Shown here: positions 49,007 to 58,606 of the stretch, in pieces
Layout: every line of letters starts with the position of its first letter
Position numbering within the stretch: the stretch's first letter is position 1
Assembly: GCF_014930365.1 (NCBI RefSeq)
Contig: NZ_JABXWI010000004.1
Coordinates: 248,001 to 312,000, forward strand
Length of the DNA stretch: 64,000 nt
Direction of reading: 5' to 3'
From: Streptomyces caniscabiei
GTDB lineage: Bacteria > Actinomycetota > Actinomycetes > Streptomycetales > Streptomycetaceae
Program-made: the position numbers and the translations under genes
Notes under the pieces: generated by a model
Told to the model about the DNA's origin: nothing
The model's input: the letters and a program-made list of their open reading frames with translations, nothing else
Databases searched by the model: none

Positions 49007-49689
49007 ATGCACGGCACACCGCACGTCGTCGGCGACGTCATGACCCGCACGGTCGTGACCGTCGGTCGTGGGACGGTCTTCAAGGAGATCGTCCGGCTGA
49101 TGCGGGACAGGCGGATCAGTGCCGTGCCCGTGGTCGAGACAGGGGCCGGGTGGTCGGTGTCGTCTCCGAGGCGGACCTGTTGCCCAAGGAGGAGTTCCGC
49201 GACAGCGACCCCGACCGGTACACCCAGCTGCGGCGCCTGGCGGATCTCGCGAAGGCCGGTGCGGTGACCGCCGAGGAGCTGATGACCACCCCCGCCCTCA
49301 CGGTCGGGTCGGGGGAGACGCTCGCCCAGGCGGCCCGCACGATGGCCCGGGCCAGGGTCAAGCGGCTTCCGGTGGTCGACGCGGGCGGAGTGCTGGTCGG
49401 CGTCGTCAGCCGCGCGGATCTGCTGAAGGTGTTCCTCCGCACCGACGAGGAGATCGCCGAGGAGGTCCGCCGTGAGGTCGTCGCCTACCTCTTCCCCTCC
49501 CCGGCCTCCGCGGTCCGGCTGGACGTGCGGGACGGTGTCGTACGACTGGGCGGCCGGGTCCGGGACACCTCGCTGGTACCGGTGGCGGCCCGGCTGGTGC
49601 GTGCCGTGGAGGGTGTGGTGTCCGTCGATTTCGACCTGACGCCTCCCGGGACGTCGGCGCGGCCGCAGGAGGCGTCCGCGACCCGATGA
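49007..49689 (+). pseudogene. CBS-BON domain gene with one frameshift
   Basis: ATG 49007 behind GAAGGAG starts a CBS motif (VGDVMTRTVVTVGRGTVFKE to RRISAVPVVE). Near 49140 the frame must change: the continuation RVVGVVSEADLLPKEEFRDS is in another frame and runs intact through CBS 2 (LMTTPALTVGSGETLAQAAR to VGVVSRADLLKVFLRTDEEI) and BON (SAVRLDVRDGVVRLGGRVRD) to the stop at 49689. One missing base around ACAGGGGCCGGG explains it. Restored length is about 227 residues, like its paralogues at 2634 and 10015. Recent mutation or sequencing error in a G/C run. Confidence 0.85.
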
Positions 49690-49706
49690 GTTCGCCGAAG
49701 GGCGCC

Positions 49707-49738
49707 GGCGGGCCGACGACGAGTGGCGTCGGCCCGCC
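49707..49738 (+). terminator. Strong hairpin terminator after the CBS-BON gene
   Basis: Perfect 12-bp stem GGCGGGCCGACG (49707-49718) with 49727-49738 and an 8-nt loop, 17 bp after the stop codon. No U-tract. Confidence 0.8.
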
Positions 49739-49739
49739 C

Positions 49740-50189
49740 TGCTGCGTCCGGCGAGCACATGGCGATCGTCGAGGCGGCCCACCACGAGGTGATCCATCTC
49801 GCCCGTCGCACGCCGCTGCTCGGCCGACGCCCGTACGGTTCCGGACGGCGGACACGGGCAGCCGGCGTCACCGGGCGGCGCCCCAACACGCCGTCGCCGT
49901 CGGCCACATGGTCACGCATCTTCGCAGCCGCCGGCACCGACGACACCGTCGCCGCCAGCCGCGCGCCCTCGCCCTGCGCCAGGCGAGGGGCGCCGTGGCC
50001 GAGCCGCGAGTACGAGCGAGACCGTGTCCCGGCGCTGCGCTCGCCTCTCACCTGGACCCTGTGCCGTTCCAGCGGACACCGGTGACCACTGCGTGGAGCA
50101 TGAGGCGGGAGGAGTGTCGCCCGGACGTGACGCGGAGCCGCACCCTCGCCCCCTGTCCTGGTGGCGAGCGTGCGGACGCCTGCCGGCGG
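49740..50189. other. 450-bp gap without a recognisable gene
   Basis: Neither strand gives a family I recognise. Open frames here look like GC-driven chance frames. No island palindrome was found. Confidence 0.5.
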
Positions 50190-51437
50190 TCAACGAGAGC
50201 GGGCCGGGGCCGTGCGGTGGGTCAGGGCCGTCCTGACGCCCGTCTCGGTGAAGGTCAGGGCCACCGCCGCGACGAGGCCCAGCAGGACGAGTCCGAGGGC
50301 GTACGACCCGTAGGCGCCGTACAGCGAGCCCATCACCAGTGGGGGTACGAAGCCGCCGAGCCCACCGGCCGCTCCGACGACCCCGGTGACCGAGCCGACC
50401 TTGTTCGCGGGAGCCAGCAGCGCCACCAGGGCGAACACCGCTCCGCTGCCCGCGCCCAGCGCGGCCGCCATCGTCAGGAAGGCGATCGTGCCGACGGGTG
50501 CCAGGGCCGGGGTGAGTGCCTGGACGCTGGCGCCCGCCAGTACCGCGCCGAGGGCGACGGCCAGGACCCGGACCGGTCCGAGGCGGTCCGACAGCCAACC
50601 GCCGATCGGCCGCATCGCCACCGCCAGGAGCACGAAACCGGCCATTCGGTTCGCCGCGTCGGCCTGGGCGAGGCCGTAGCCGGTCCTGAGGTAGGTGGGC
50701 AGGTAGACGGAGAAGGCGACGTACCCGCCGAAGGCGACGGCGTACAGGGCGGAGGCCTGCCAGGTGACGCCGAGACGCAGGGTGTCGGCCAGCCGTCGCG
50801 AGAGCGGCTCGGTGGGCACGGCGCGGCCGGGCGCGTCCCGCAGCAGCAGCGCGGCGGCGACGGCGTACGCCACCAGCACGGCCGCGGTGAGCAGGAAGGG
50901 GTTCGCCATGCCGTGGGCGTCGACCAGCTTCACCGTGGTGAGGGCGCTGATCGCCGTGCCGCCCATGCCCATGCCGAAGACACCGATGGCGAGTCCCCGC
51001 CGCTCGGGCGGGAACCAGGCTCCGACGAAGGGCACCCCCACGGCGAACGCGGTGCCGCCGACGCCGAGGAAGAACCCGCCGACCAGAAGCGCCGCGAGCG
51101 AGGAGTGACCGGCCAGGCCCAGGTAGAGCACGGGCAGGACGGTGACCGCCGAGACGAGGGGGAACATCACGCGTCCGCCGAGCCGGTCCGTCAGCGCGCC
51201 GACGGGGACCCGCCCGAGGGAGCCGACCACGACGGGGACCGCCACCAGCAGCGACTGCTGGAAGGAGGTGAGATCCAGACTGTCCTTGAAGCGGGGGCCG
51301 AGAGGGCTCAGCAGGGCCCAGGCCCAGAAGTTCACGGCGAAGCCGACGGTGGCCAGGGCCAGCATCAGCCAGGCCCGGCCGGGCACGGCACCACCCGCCG
51401 CCACTCCGGCGTCCTCCGTTGTCGACGACTGCTCCAT
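50190..51437 (-). CDS. narK: Nitrate/nitrite transporter (MFS, NarK type)
   Basis: 415 residues, 12 membrane helices expected. VNFWAWALLSPLGPRFKDSL after helix 1 is characteristic of NarK-type carriers. VPVVVGSLGRVPVGALTDRL has the conserved Arg and the MFS loop. GGFFLGVGGTAFAVGVPFVG and the later GAAGGLGGFVPPLVMG are nitrate-signature-like Gly-rich helices. Start ATG 51437 was chosen over 51509 because it begins the family-typical region. It moves nitrate in and nitrite out for the NarGHI enzyme encoded divergently. Four palindromes lie in the shared 355-bp gap. Confidence 0.9.
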   Translation of the reverse strand: MEQSSTTEDAGVAAGGAVPGRAWLMLALATVGFAVNFWAWALLSPLGPRFKDSLDLTSFQQSLLVAVPVVVGSLGRVPVGALTDRLGGRVMFPLVSAVTVLPVLYLGLAGHSSLAALLVGGFFLGVGGTAFAVGVPFVGAWFPPERRGLAIGVFGMGMGGTAISALTTVKLVDAHGMANPFLLTAAVLVAYAVAAALLLRDAPGRAVPTEPLSRRLADTLRLGVTWQASALYAVAFGGYVAFSVYLPTYLRTGYGLAQADAANRMAGFVLLAVAMRPIGGWLSDRLGPVRVLAVALGAVLAGASVQALTPALAPVGTIAFLTMAAALGAGSGAVFALVALLAPANKVGSVTGVVGAAGGLGGFVPPLVMGSLYGAYGSYALGLVLLGLVAAVALTFTETGVRTALTHRTAPARSR

Positions 51438-51637
51438 GGTGTCCGTCCCTTCCCTGTCCCCTGTGTGCGGATGGCGGGCTCGCGCTCCGGCCGAGGGCAC
51501 GGACGTCATGCGACTTCACCGTGCGCGGACCTGGTGCCCGGGCTCCGTGGCCGGGCCGCGGTCCGGCTTCGTCCGGCTCCCTGGCCGGTCGGCGAGAACC
51601 CGCGTCAACTGTCGGCAGCGGCCGATCCGTTGGGCAT

Positions 51638-51733
51638 GGGCCATCAGTCCCTCCCGGCGGCCGGACGGCCCCGAAGCCGGGGACAGGGCCGTTCGGCCCT
51701 GATCGGGGCGGTCCCGATGGGGCCGGTCGGGCA
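51638..51733. promoter_or_regulatory. DevR/OsdR-type palindromes between narK and narG
   Basis: GGGCCATCAGTCCC (51638-51651, weak) and CGGCCGGACGGCCC (51658-51671) are a 20-bp pair on the narK side. GGGCCGTTCGGCCC (51686-51699, full consensus in AGGGCCGTTCGGCCCTGA) and GGGCCGGTCGGGCA (51720-51733) lie on the narG side, the first 93 bp before ATG 51793. Confidence 0.75.
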
Positions 51734-51792
51734 TCCCGTAGGGACCGCCGACCCCGGGTGCGCCGGGGGCAGCCCCGCCTAGCGTCCTGGCC

Positions 51793-54700
51793 ATGGACGA
51801 CGAGCAGAACGCAGGGCGACGCCGGGAGACGCGCGGCGGCGAGGGATGGCCGCTCGCGGCACGGAGGTTGCTCACCCGCCGCGAGGTGTCGGCCGACGGC
51901 CGTGCCGTGTTCGGCGAGGCCGACCCCCGCTGGGAGAGCTTCTACCGGGACCGCTGGGCCCACGACAAGGTCGTGCGCTCGACGCACGGGGTGAACTGCA
52001 CCGGCTCCTGCTCGTGGATGGTGTACGTCAAGGACGGCATCATCACCTGGGAGCACCAGGCGACCGACTACCCGTCGATCGGCGCGGACTGCCCCGAGTA
52101 CGAGCCCCGCGGCTGCCCCCGGGGCGCCTCGTTCTCCTGGTACACGTACTCGCCCAGCCGGGTCCGGTACCCCTACGTACGAGGGGAGTTGCTGAAGCTG
52201 TGGCGCGAGTCCCGGCGGCGGCTCGGCGACCCGGTCGCGGCCTGGGCCGAGATCACCGGCGACCCCGCCAAGGCCCGCGCGTACAAGCGGGCGCGCGGCA
52301 AGGGCGGCCTGGTGCGCGCCGACTGGGACGAGGTGAGCGAACTGGTCGCCGCCGCCCACGTCCACACCGTCAGGACGTACGGGCCCGACCGGGTCGCCGG
52401 CTTCTCCCCCATCCCCGCGATGTCCATGGCGTCCTTCGCCGCCGGCGCCCGTTTCATGTCGCTCATCGGCGGCACGCTGCTGTCCTTCTACGACTGGTAC
52501 GCGGACCTGCCGATCGCCTCCCCGCAGGTCTTCGGCGACCAGACCGACGTGCCTGAGGCGGCCGACTGGTGGAACGCGGGCTATCTGATCATGTGGGGCT
52601 CGAACATCCCCGTCACCCGCACCCCCGACGCTCACTTCCTCACCGAGACCCGCTACAACGGCACCAAGGTCGTGGCGGTCAGCCCGGACTACGCCGACAA
52701 CGTCAAGCACGCCGACGAGTGGCTGGCCCCGCACCCGGGCACGGACGGCGCGCTGGCGATGGCCATGGGGCACGTGATCCTGCGCGAGTTCCTGGTGGAC
52801 CGCGAAGTGCCCTACTTCCGGGACTACTTGAGGACGTACACGGACGCCCCGTTCCTGGTGACCTTGCGCGAGCACGACCGGCACGGTCTGGTCCCGGACG
52901 GGTTCCTGACCGCCGCCGACCTCGGCCACGACGAGGAGACCGAGGAGAACGCGGAGTTCAAGACCGTCCTCCTGGACCGGGCCACCGGCGAACCGGTGGT
53001 CCCCGGCGGCTCGCTCGGCTTCCGGTGGGGGGAGGCCGGGCGAGGCCGCTGGAACCTCGACCTGGGCGAGGTGGTTCCCGAGCTGAGCCTGCTCGAACGG
53101 GCCGAGGAAACGGCCGAGATCACCCTGCCGCGCTTCGACGAGGGCCCGACGGAGGGCGGCTCGACGATGGTGCGCGGGGTCCCGGTGCGCCGGATCGGCG
53201 GGCGCCTGGTGACCACGGTCTTCGACCTGATGCTGGCGCAGTACGGGGTGGAGCGGCCGGGGCTGCCGGGCAGCTGGCCGGCGTCGTACGAGGACGCCTC
53301 ACAGCCGTACACCCCCGCGTGGCAGGAGACCATCACCTCCGTGCCGGCCGGGCAGGCCGCCCGGATCGCCCGGGAGTTCGCCCGCAACGCGGAGCGGACC
53401 GAGGGCCGTTCGATGATCGCCCTCGGCGCCGGCACCAACCACTGGTTCCACTCCGACACCATCTACCGGGCCTTCCTCGCCCTGGTCACGATGACCGGCT
53501 GCCAGGGCGTCAACGGCGGCGGCTGGGCGCACTACGTGGGCCAGGAGAAGATCCGCCCGATCACCGGCCTTCAGCATCTGGCCTTCGCGTTCGACTGGCA
53601 GCGGCCCACCCGGCACATGGCCGGCACTTCGTACTGGTACCTCAACACCGACCAGTGGCGCTACGAGGCCTTCGGGCCGGACGAGTTGGCGTCCCCGCTG
53701 GGCGAGGGCCGCTTCACCGGCCGGGCGACCGCCGACTGTCTGGCCCAGGCGATCAGGATGGGGTGGACGCCGGGCCACCCGGGGTTCGGCCGCAATCCGC
53801 TCGACCTCGCCGACGAGGCCGCCGCCGCGGGCCGCCCGGTCGCCGAGCACATCGTGGACGAGCTGAGGTCCGGGCGGCTGCGGTTCGCCGCCGAGGACCC
53901 GGACGACCCGGCGAACTTCCCGCGCGTGCTGACGGTGTGGCGGGCCAACCTGCTCGGTTCCTCCGGGAAGGGCAACGAGTACTTCCTGCGCCACCTCCTG
54001 GGCACGGACGCTGCGGTCCGCTCCGAGGAGACCCCGCCCGAGGGGCGCCCGAAGGACGTGGTGTGGCGGGAGGAGGCCCCCGAGGGCAAGCTCGACCTGC
54101 TGGTGACGATGGACTTCCGGATGACCTCCACCGGGCTGCTCGCCGACGTGGTCCTGCCGGCGGCCACCTGGTACGAGAAGGACGACCTGTCCAGCACGGA
54201 CATGCACCCCTTCGTGCACGCCTTCACCCCTGCCATCGCACCGCCCTGGCAGGCCCGCACCGACTACGACGCCTTCCTGACGATCGCCGACCGCTTCAGC
54301 GAGCTGGCCGCCGAGCACCTCGGCACCCGCACCGACGTCCTCGCCGTCCCACTGCTGCACGACACCCCCGACGAACTCGCCCAGCCCGGCGGGGTGGTCC
54401 GGGACTGGAAGGCGGGTGAGTGCGAGCCGGTCCCGGGGCGGACCATGCCGAAGCTGGTCACGATCGAGCGGGACTACACCGCCGTGGCGCAGAAGATGCG
54501 TGCCGTCGGCCCGCTCCTCGACACACTGGGCACCACGACGAAGGGCGTCACCGTCCACCCGGGCCGGGAGGTGGCCGAGCTGGGACGCCTCAACGGCACC
54601 GTGGCGGACGGGGTGGGCGCCGGACGGCCCTCGCTGGCCACCGCCACCCACATGTGCGACGCGATCCTCGCCCTGTCCGGCACCACCAACGGCCGTCTGG

Positions 54701-55503
54701 CCACCGAGGGCTTCCGGCAGCTGAGGGACCGTACCGGCAGCGACGGCCTGGTGGAGCTGTCCGCCGAACGCGAGGCCGAGCGCGTCACCTTCGCCGACAC
54801 CCGCACCCAGCCCCGCGCGGTGCTGACGTCGTACGAGTGGTCGGGCAGCGAGACGGGCGGGCGCCGCTACTCCCCGTTCGTCATCAACGTCGAGCACAAG
54901 AAGCCCTGGCACACCCTCACCGGCCGTCAGCACTTCTTCGTCCAGCACGACTGGATCGCCGAGATGGGCGAGCAACTGCCCGTCTACCGGCCACCGTTGA
55001 ACACCAGCCGACACTACGGCAACGAAGAACTGGGCGGCGACCGGGCCGAGGTGACGGTCCGTTACCTCACGCCGCACTCCAAGTGGTCCATCCACTCGGA
55101 GTACCAGGACAACGCGTACATGCTCGCCCTGTCCCGGGGCGGGCCGGTGATCTGGATGTCCACCGCCGACGCCGAGAAGATCGGCGTGAGGGACAACGAG
55201 TGGATCGAGGCGTACAACCGCAACGGCGTCGTCGCCGCGCGGGCCGTGGTCACCCACCGCATGCCCGAGGGCACGGTGTACATGTACCACGCCAAGGACC
55301 GCACGGTGAACGTCCCGAAGACCGAGGTCAGCGGCCGCCGCGGCGGCATCCACAACTCCCTGACCCGGCTCCTGGTCAAGCCCACCCATCTCGCGGGCGG
55401 CTACGCCCAGTTCACCTACGCCTTCAACTACTACGGCCCCACCGGCAACCAGCGCGACGAGGTCACGGTCATCCGCCGCCGCTCGCAGGACGTGGAGTAC
55501 TGA
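51793..55503 (+). CDS. narG: Nitrate reductase alpha subunit
   Basis: 1236 residues, normal length. The N-terminal [4Fe-4S] ligand motif is His65-x3-Cys69-x3-Cys73-x34-Cys108 (THGVNCTGSCSW and PRGCPRG), as in E. coli NarG. The Mo-ligand Asp is expected in FYDWYADLPIASPQVFGDQT. C-terminal GRQHFFVQHDWIAEMGEQLP and WIEAYNRNGVVAARAVVTHR are typical. It binds the Mo-bis-MGD cofactor and reduces nitrate to nitrite on the cytoplasmic side of the membrane. It is the first gene of narGHJI; the narH ATG begins 1 bp after its stop. S. coelicolor has three nar operons; this resembles nar2 by context. Confidence 0.96.
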   Translation: MDDEQNAGRRRETRGGEGWPLAARRLLTRREVSADGRAVFGEADPRWESFYRDRWAHDKVVRSTHGVNCTGSCSWMVYVKDGIITWEHQATDYPSIGADCPEYEPRGCPRGASFSWYTYSPSRVRYPYVRGELLKLWRESRRRLGDPVAAWAEITGDPAKARAYKRARGKGGLVRADWDEVSELVAAAHVHTVRTYGPDRVAGFSPIPAMSMASFAAGARFMSLIGGTLLSFYDWYADLPIASPQVFGDQTDVPEAADWWNAGYLIMWGSNIPVTRTPDAHFLTETRYNGTKVVAVSPDYADNVKHADEWLAPHPGTDGALAMAMGHVILREFLVDREVPYFRDYLRTYTDAPFLVTLREHDRHGLVPDGFLTAADLGHDEETEENAEFKTVLLDRATGEPVVPGGSLGFRWGEAGRGRWNLDLGEVVPELSLLERAEETAEITLPRFDEGPTEGGSTMVRGVPVRRIGGRLVTTVFDLMLAQYGVERPGLPGSWPASYEDASQPYTPAWQETITSVPAGQAARIAREFARNAERTEGRSMIALGAGTNHWFHSDTIYRAFLALVTMTGCQGVNGGGWAHYVGQEKIRPITGLQHLAFAFDWQRPTRHMAGTSYWYLNTDQWRYEAFGPDELASPLGEGRFTGRATADCLAQAIRMGWTPGHPGFGRNPLDLADEAAAAGRPVAEHIVDELRSGRLRFAAEDPDDPANFPRVLTVWRANLLGSSGKGNEYFLRHLLGTDAAVRSEETPPEGRPKDVVWREEAPEGKLDLLVTMDFRMTSTGLLADVVLPAATWYEKDDLSSTDMHPFVHAFTPAIAPPWQARTDYDAFLTIADRFSELAAEHLGTRTDVLAVPLLHDTPDELAQPGGVVRDWKAGECEPVPGRTMPKLVTIERDYTAVAQKMRAVGPLLDTLGTTTKGVTVHPGREVAELGRLNGTVADGVGAGRPSLATATHMCDAILALSGTTNGRLATEGFRQLRDRTGSDGLVELSAEREAERVTFADTRTQPRAVLTSYEWSGSETGGRRYSPFVINVEHKKPWHTLTGRQHFFVQHDWIAEMGEQLPVYRPPLNTSRHYGNEELGGDRAEVTVRYLTPHSKWSIHSEYQDNAYMLALSRGGPVIWMSTADAEKIGVRDNEWIEAYNRNGVVAARAVVTHRMPEGTVYMYHAKDRTVNVPKTEVSGRRGGIHNSLTRLLVKPTHLAGGYAQFTYAFNYYGPTGNQRDEVTVIRRRSQDVEY

Positions 55504-55504
55504 C

Positions 55505-57034
55505 ATGAGGGTCATGGCACAGGTGGCGATGGTGATGAACCTCGACAAGTGCATCGGCTGCCACACCTGCTCGGTCACCTGCAAGCAGACCTGGAGCAAC
55601 CGCACCGGGGTCGAGTACGCCTGGTTCAACAACGTCGAGACCAAACCCGGCGTCGGCTACCCGCGCCGCTACGAGGACCAGGAGCAGTGGAAGGGCGGCT
55701 GGATGCTCGACCGCCGCGGACGGCTCGTCCTGCGCTCCGGCGGACGCGTGAAGCGGCTGCTGTCCCTGTTCTCCAACCCCGATCTGCCCTCCATCGAGGA
55801 CTACTACGAGCCCGTCACCTACGACTACGACAACCTGGTCGGCGCCCCCGCCGGCCCGGACCTGCCGGTGGCCCGCCCCCGCTCGGTGCTCACCGGCAAG
55901 CCGACCGCCGTCACCTGGGGCGCGAACTGGGAGGACGGCCTCGGTGGCGCTCCCGAGCACGCGGGCGGCGACCCGAACCTGACCGGCGCGTGGGCCGAGA
56001 AGGTGCGGTTCGAGTTCGAGCAGACCTTCCTCTTCCACCTGCCCCGGCTGTGCGAGCACTGCCTCAACCCGGCCTGTGTGTCGGCCTGTCCGTCCGGCGC
56101 CCTGTACAAGCGGGTCGAGGACGGCATCGTCCTCGTCGACCAGGACCGCTGCCGGGGCTGGCGGATGTGCGTGACGGCGTGCCCGTACAAGAAGGTGTAC
56201 GTCAACCACGCCACCGGCAAGGCCGAGAAGTGCACCTTCTGCTTCCCGCGCGTCGAGGCCGGGCAGCCCACCGTCTGCTCCGAGACCTGCGTCGGCCGCC
56301 TGCGCTACCTCGGCCTGCTCCTCTACGACGCCGACCGGGTCGGCGAGGCCGCCGCCACCCCGGACGAGCGGGACCTCCTGGACGCGCAGCGGGGTGTGTT
56401 CCTCGACCCGCGGGACCCCGAGGTCGTCACCGCCGCAAGGGAGTCGGGCATCCCCGAGGACTGGCTGGAGGCCGCGCGCCGCTCCCCCGTCTACGAGTTG
56501 GTGGCGCGCCACAGGGTGGCCCTGCCGCTGCACCCGGAGTACCGCACCCTGCCGATGGTCTGGTACGTCCCCCCGCTCTCCCCGGTCCTCGACGCGGTCG
56601 ACGCGGCCGGCGGCGACCAGGACGACCCCGACCATGTCTTCGCCGCCGTCACCCGGTTGCGCATCCCGCTGGAGTACCTGGCGGAGCTGTTCACCGCCGG
56701 GGACACCGACGCCGTCGCCGGGGTGCTGATGAAACTCACCGCGCTGCGCTCGTACATGCGTGCACGCACCCTGGGCGAGGAGGGCGACCGGGCCGTGCTC
56801 GACGCCGTCGGCATGACCGGGCGTGACGCCGAGGACCTGCACCGGCTCCTCGCGGTCGCGAAGTACGCCGACCGGTACGTCGTCCCCGCCGCCCACAAGG
56901 AGGACGGTGCCGCGCTGAGCGCGGTGGAGAACCGCTGTCCCGTCGAGGCCCCCGGCGACCAGCGGTCCGGCCGCCGCGTGCTGCTCGGCCTGCCCACCCT
57001 GCGCCGCGACACCACCACCGGAGGCCACTCGTGA
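55505..57034 (+). CDS. narH: Nitrate reductase beta subunit
   Basis: 509 residues. Four cysteine clusters: DKCIGCHTCSVTCKQTW (Cys16, 19, 22, 26), LCEHCLNPACVSACPSGALY, DRCRGWRMCVTACPYKKVYV (Trp in place of one Cys, the [3Fe-4S] site), and CTFCFPRVEAGQPTVCSETC. It carries electrons from NarI haems to the NarG cofactor. Starts ATG 55505, one base after the narG TGA. Its stop overlaps the narJ GTG by four bases. Confidence 0.96.
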   Translation: MRVMAQVAMVMNLDKCIGCHTCSVTCKQTWSNRTGVEYAWFNNVETKPGVGYPRRYEDQEQWKGGWMLDRRGRLVLRSGGRVKRLLSLFSNPDLPSIEDYYEPVTYDYDNLVGAPAGPDLPVARPRSVLTGKPTAVTWGANWEDGLGGAPEHAGGDPNLTGAWAEKVRFEFEQTFLFHLPRLCEHCLNPACVSACPSGALYKRVEDGIVLVDQDRCRGWRMCVTACPYKKVYVNHATGKAEKCTFCFPRVEAGQPTVCSETCVGRLRYLGLLLYDADRVGEAAATPDERDLLDAQRGVFLDPRDPEVVTAARESGIPEDWLEAARRSPVYELVARHRVALPLHPEYRTLPMVWYVPPLSPVLDAVDAAGGDQDDPDHVFAAVTRLRIPLEYLAELFTAGDTDAVAGVLMKLTALRSYMRARTLGEEGDRAVLDAVGMTGRDAEDLHRLLAVAKYADRYVVPAAHKEDGAALSAVENRCPVEAPGDQRSGRRVLLGLPTLRRDTTTGGHS

Positions 57035-57816
57035 GCCCACTGCCGGCGACGATCCCCGCCCTCGTCCGCACTCGCGTCCGGGCCGCCGTGCGCCGCCCGT
57101 CCCGCGCCACCCGCGAGGAGGCCGAGGCCCTCCCGCTGCTGCTGCGGCTGTGCTCCCTGCTGCTCCAGTACCCGGACCGCGAACTCACGGAAGCCGGGCC
57201 CGAGTTGGCTGCGACGGTCGCGGCGTTGCCGCCCTCCCCCGCCGCGACGCGCCTGGCCGCGTTCACGACCTGGTTCGCCGCCCAGGGACCGGACGGGCCG
57301 CAGCGCCACTACGTGGAGATGTTCGACCTGCGCCGTAGGAGCAGCCTGTACCTGACCTACTACCTGCACGGCGACACCCGCCGACGGGGCATGGCCCTGC
57401 TCACGCTGCACCAGCGGTACCGGGCGGCGGGCTGGGACGCCGACACCGGCGAACTCCCCGACCACCTCCCCGTGGTGCTGGAGTTCGCCGCCCTCGCCGG
57501 GCCCCGGACGGGACAGGCGCCGCTACGTCAGCACCGGCGGGGCCTGGAACTCATCCACCACGCCCTGACCGACGCCGACTCGCCGTACCGGCACGTCCTC
57601 GCCGCCCTGCTCACCCTCCTGCCGCCGCCCACCGAGGCCGATCTGAAGGCGGTCGCCGAGCTGGCCGCGCAGGGGCCGCCCGAGGAGGACGTCGGCCTCG
57701 ACCCCTACGGGACGTACGGCGCGGGCGAGTTCGCGCCGCCGGCCGCCTTCGTACCGCCCGAGCAGGCACCACCCACCCGTATGCCGCCCCTCTCGTCCCC
57801 GGAAGGCCCCCGATGA
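57031..57816 (+). CDS. narJ: Nitrate reductase molybdenum cofactor assembly chaperone
   Basis: 261 residues, start GTG 57031 in GTGA overlap with narH. LLLRLCSLLLQYPDRELTEA and HYVEMFDLRRRSSLYLTYYL are NarJ/TorD-family helices, followed by GDTRRRGMALLTLHQRYRAA. It binds the NarG N-terminus and permits cofactor insertion before membrane attachment. The C-terminal 50 residues are acidic and Pro-rich and probably unstructured. The stop overlaps narI by ATGA. Confidence 0.94.
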   Translation: MSPLPATIPALVRTRVRAAVRRPSRATREEAEALPLLLRLCSLLLQYPDRELTEAGPELAATVAALPPSPAATRLAAFTTWFAAQGPDGPQRHYVEMFDLRRRSSLYLTYYLHGDTRRRGMALLTLHQRYRAAGWDADTGELPDHLPVVLEFAALAGPRTGQAPLRQHRRGLELIHHALTDADSPYRHVLAALLTLLPPPTEADLKAVAELAAQGPPEEDVGLDPYGTYGAGEFAPPAAFVPPEQAPPTRMPPLSSPEGPR

Positions 57817-58559
57817 ACGCCCCGGACACCACCCTGGCCGCGACGAGCGGCGCCGATCTGCTGCTGTGGGTGGCCTTCCCGTACGTCTGTCTCGCCGTGT
57901 TCACCGTCGGCCATGTGTGGCGCTACCGCCACGACCAGTTCGGCTGGACCACCCACACCAGTCAGCTCCTCGAACACCGCTGGCTGCGCTGGGGCAGCCC
58001 GCTGTTCCACCTGGGGACCTTCATGGTCGTCGCGGGCCACGTGGTGGGCCTCGCGGTGCCCGCGTCCTGGACGGAGGGGGCCGGGATCTCCGAGCACGCC
58101 TATCACACGACCGCCGTCTGGGCGGGGTCGGTGGCGGGCGCGGCGATGGTCGTCGGGCTCGGCATGCTGTGCGCCCGGCGTCTGCTGACCCGCAGGATCC
58201 GCCTCACCACCGACCGCGGCGACAAGCTGCTGTTCCCGCTGCTGTCCGCCACCGTCCTGCTCGGCATCACCGCCACCACCGCCCACAACGTGTTCGGCGG
58301 CGGCTACGACTACCGCTCCACCGTCTCCGTGTGGTTCCGGGGCCTGTTCACCCTCCAGCCCCAGCCGGAGGCGATCGCCGGGGCACCGCCGCTGTTCCAA
58401 CTGCACGCCCTCAGCGCCTGCCTCCTCTTCGCCGCCTGGCCGTTCACCCGGCTCGTGCACGTGTGGAGCGCACCGGTCGGCTACCTCGTCCGCCCCTACC
58501 TGGTCTACCGCGGACGCGGCACCTCCGCGTCCCCGTCGACCCGGCCGGCGGGCGGCTGA
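57813..58559 (+). CDS. narI: Nitrate reductase gamma subunit (cytochrome b)
   Basis: 248 residues with five expected membrane helices. WVAFPYVCLAVFTVGHVWRY begins helix 1. SQLLEHRWLRWGSPLFHLGT and FMVVAGHVVGLAVPASWTEG carry candidate haem-ligand histidines, and HALSACLLFAAWPFTRLVHV the C-terminal pair. It oxidises menaquinol and passes electrons to NarH. Last gene of the coupled narGHJI operon. Confidence 0.95.
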   Translation: MNAPDTTLAATSGADLLLWVAFPYVCLAVFTVGHVWRYRHDQFGWTTHTSQLLEHRWLRWGSPLFHLGTFMVVAGHVVGLAVPASWTEGAGISEHAYHTTAVWAGSVAGAAMVVGLGMLCARRLLTRRIRLTTDRGDKLLFPLLSATVLLGITATTAHNVFGGGYDYRSTVSVWFRGLFTLQPQPEAIAGAPPLFQLHALSACLLFAAWPFTRLVHVWSAPVGYLVRPYLVYRGRGTSASPSTRPAGG

Positions 58560-58606
58560 CCACCTGGCGGCGAATGCTGTCGGTTGCTGCCACTATGCTC
58601 CCGCCC

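Noticed and set aside
49740..50189. Possible small gene starting at 49759
   Set aside because: Composition is random-like, no RBS and no recognisable motif; left as unassigned gap.
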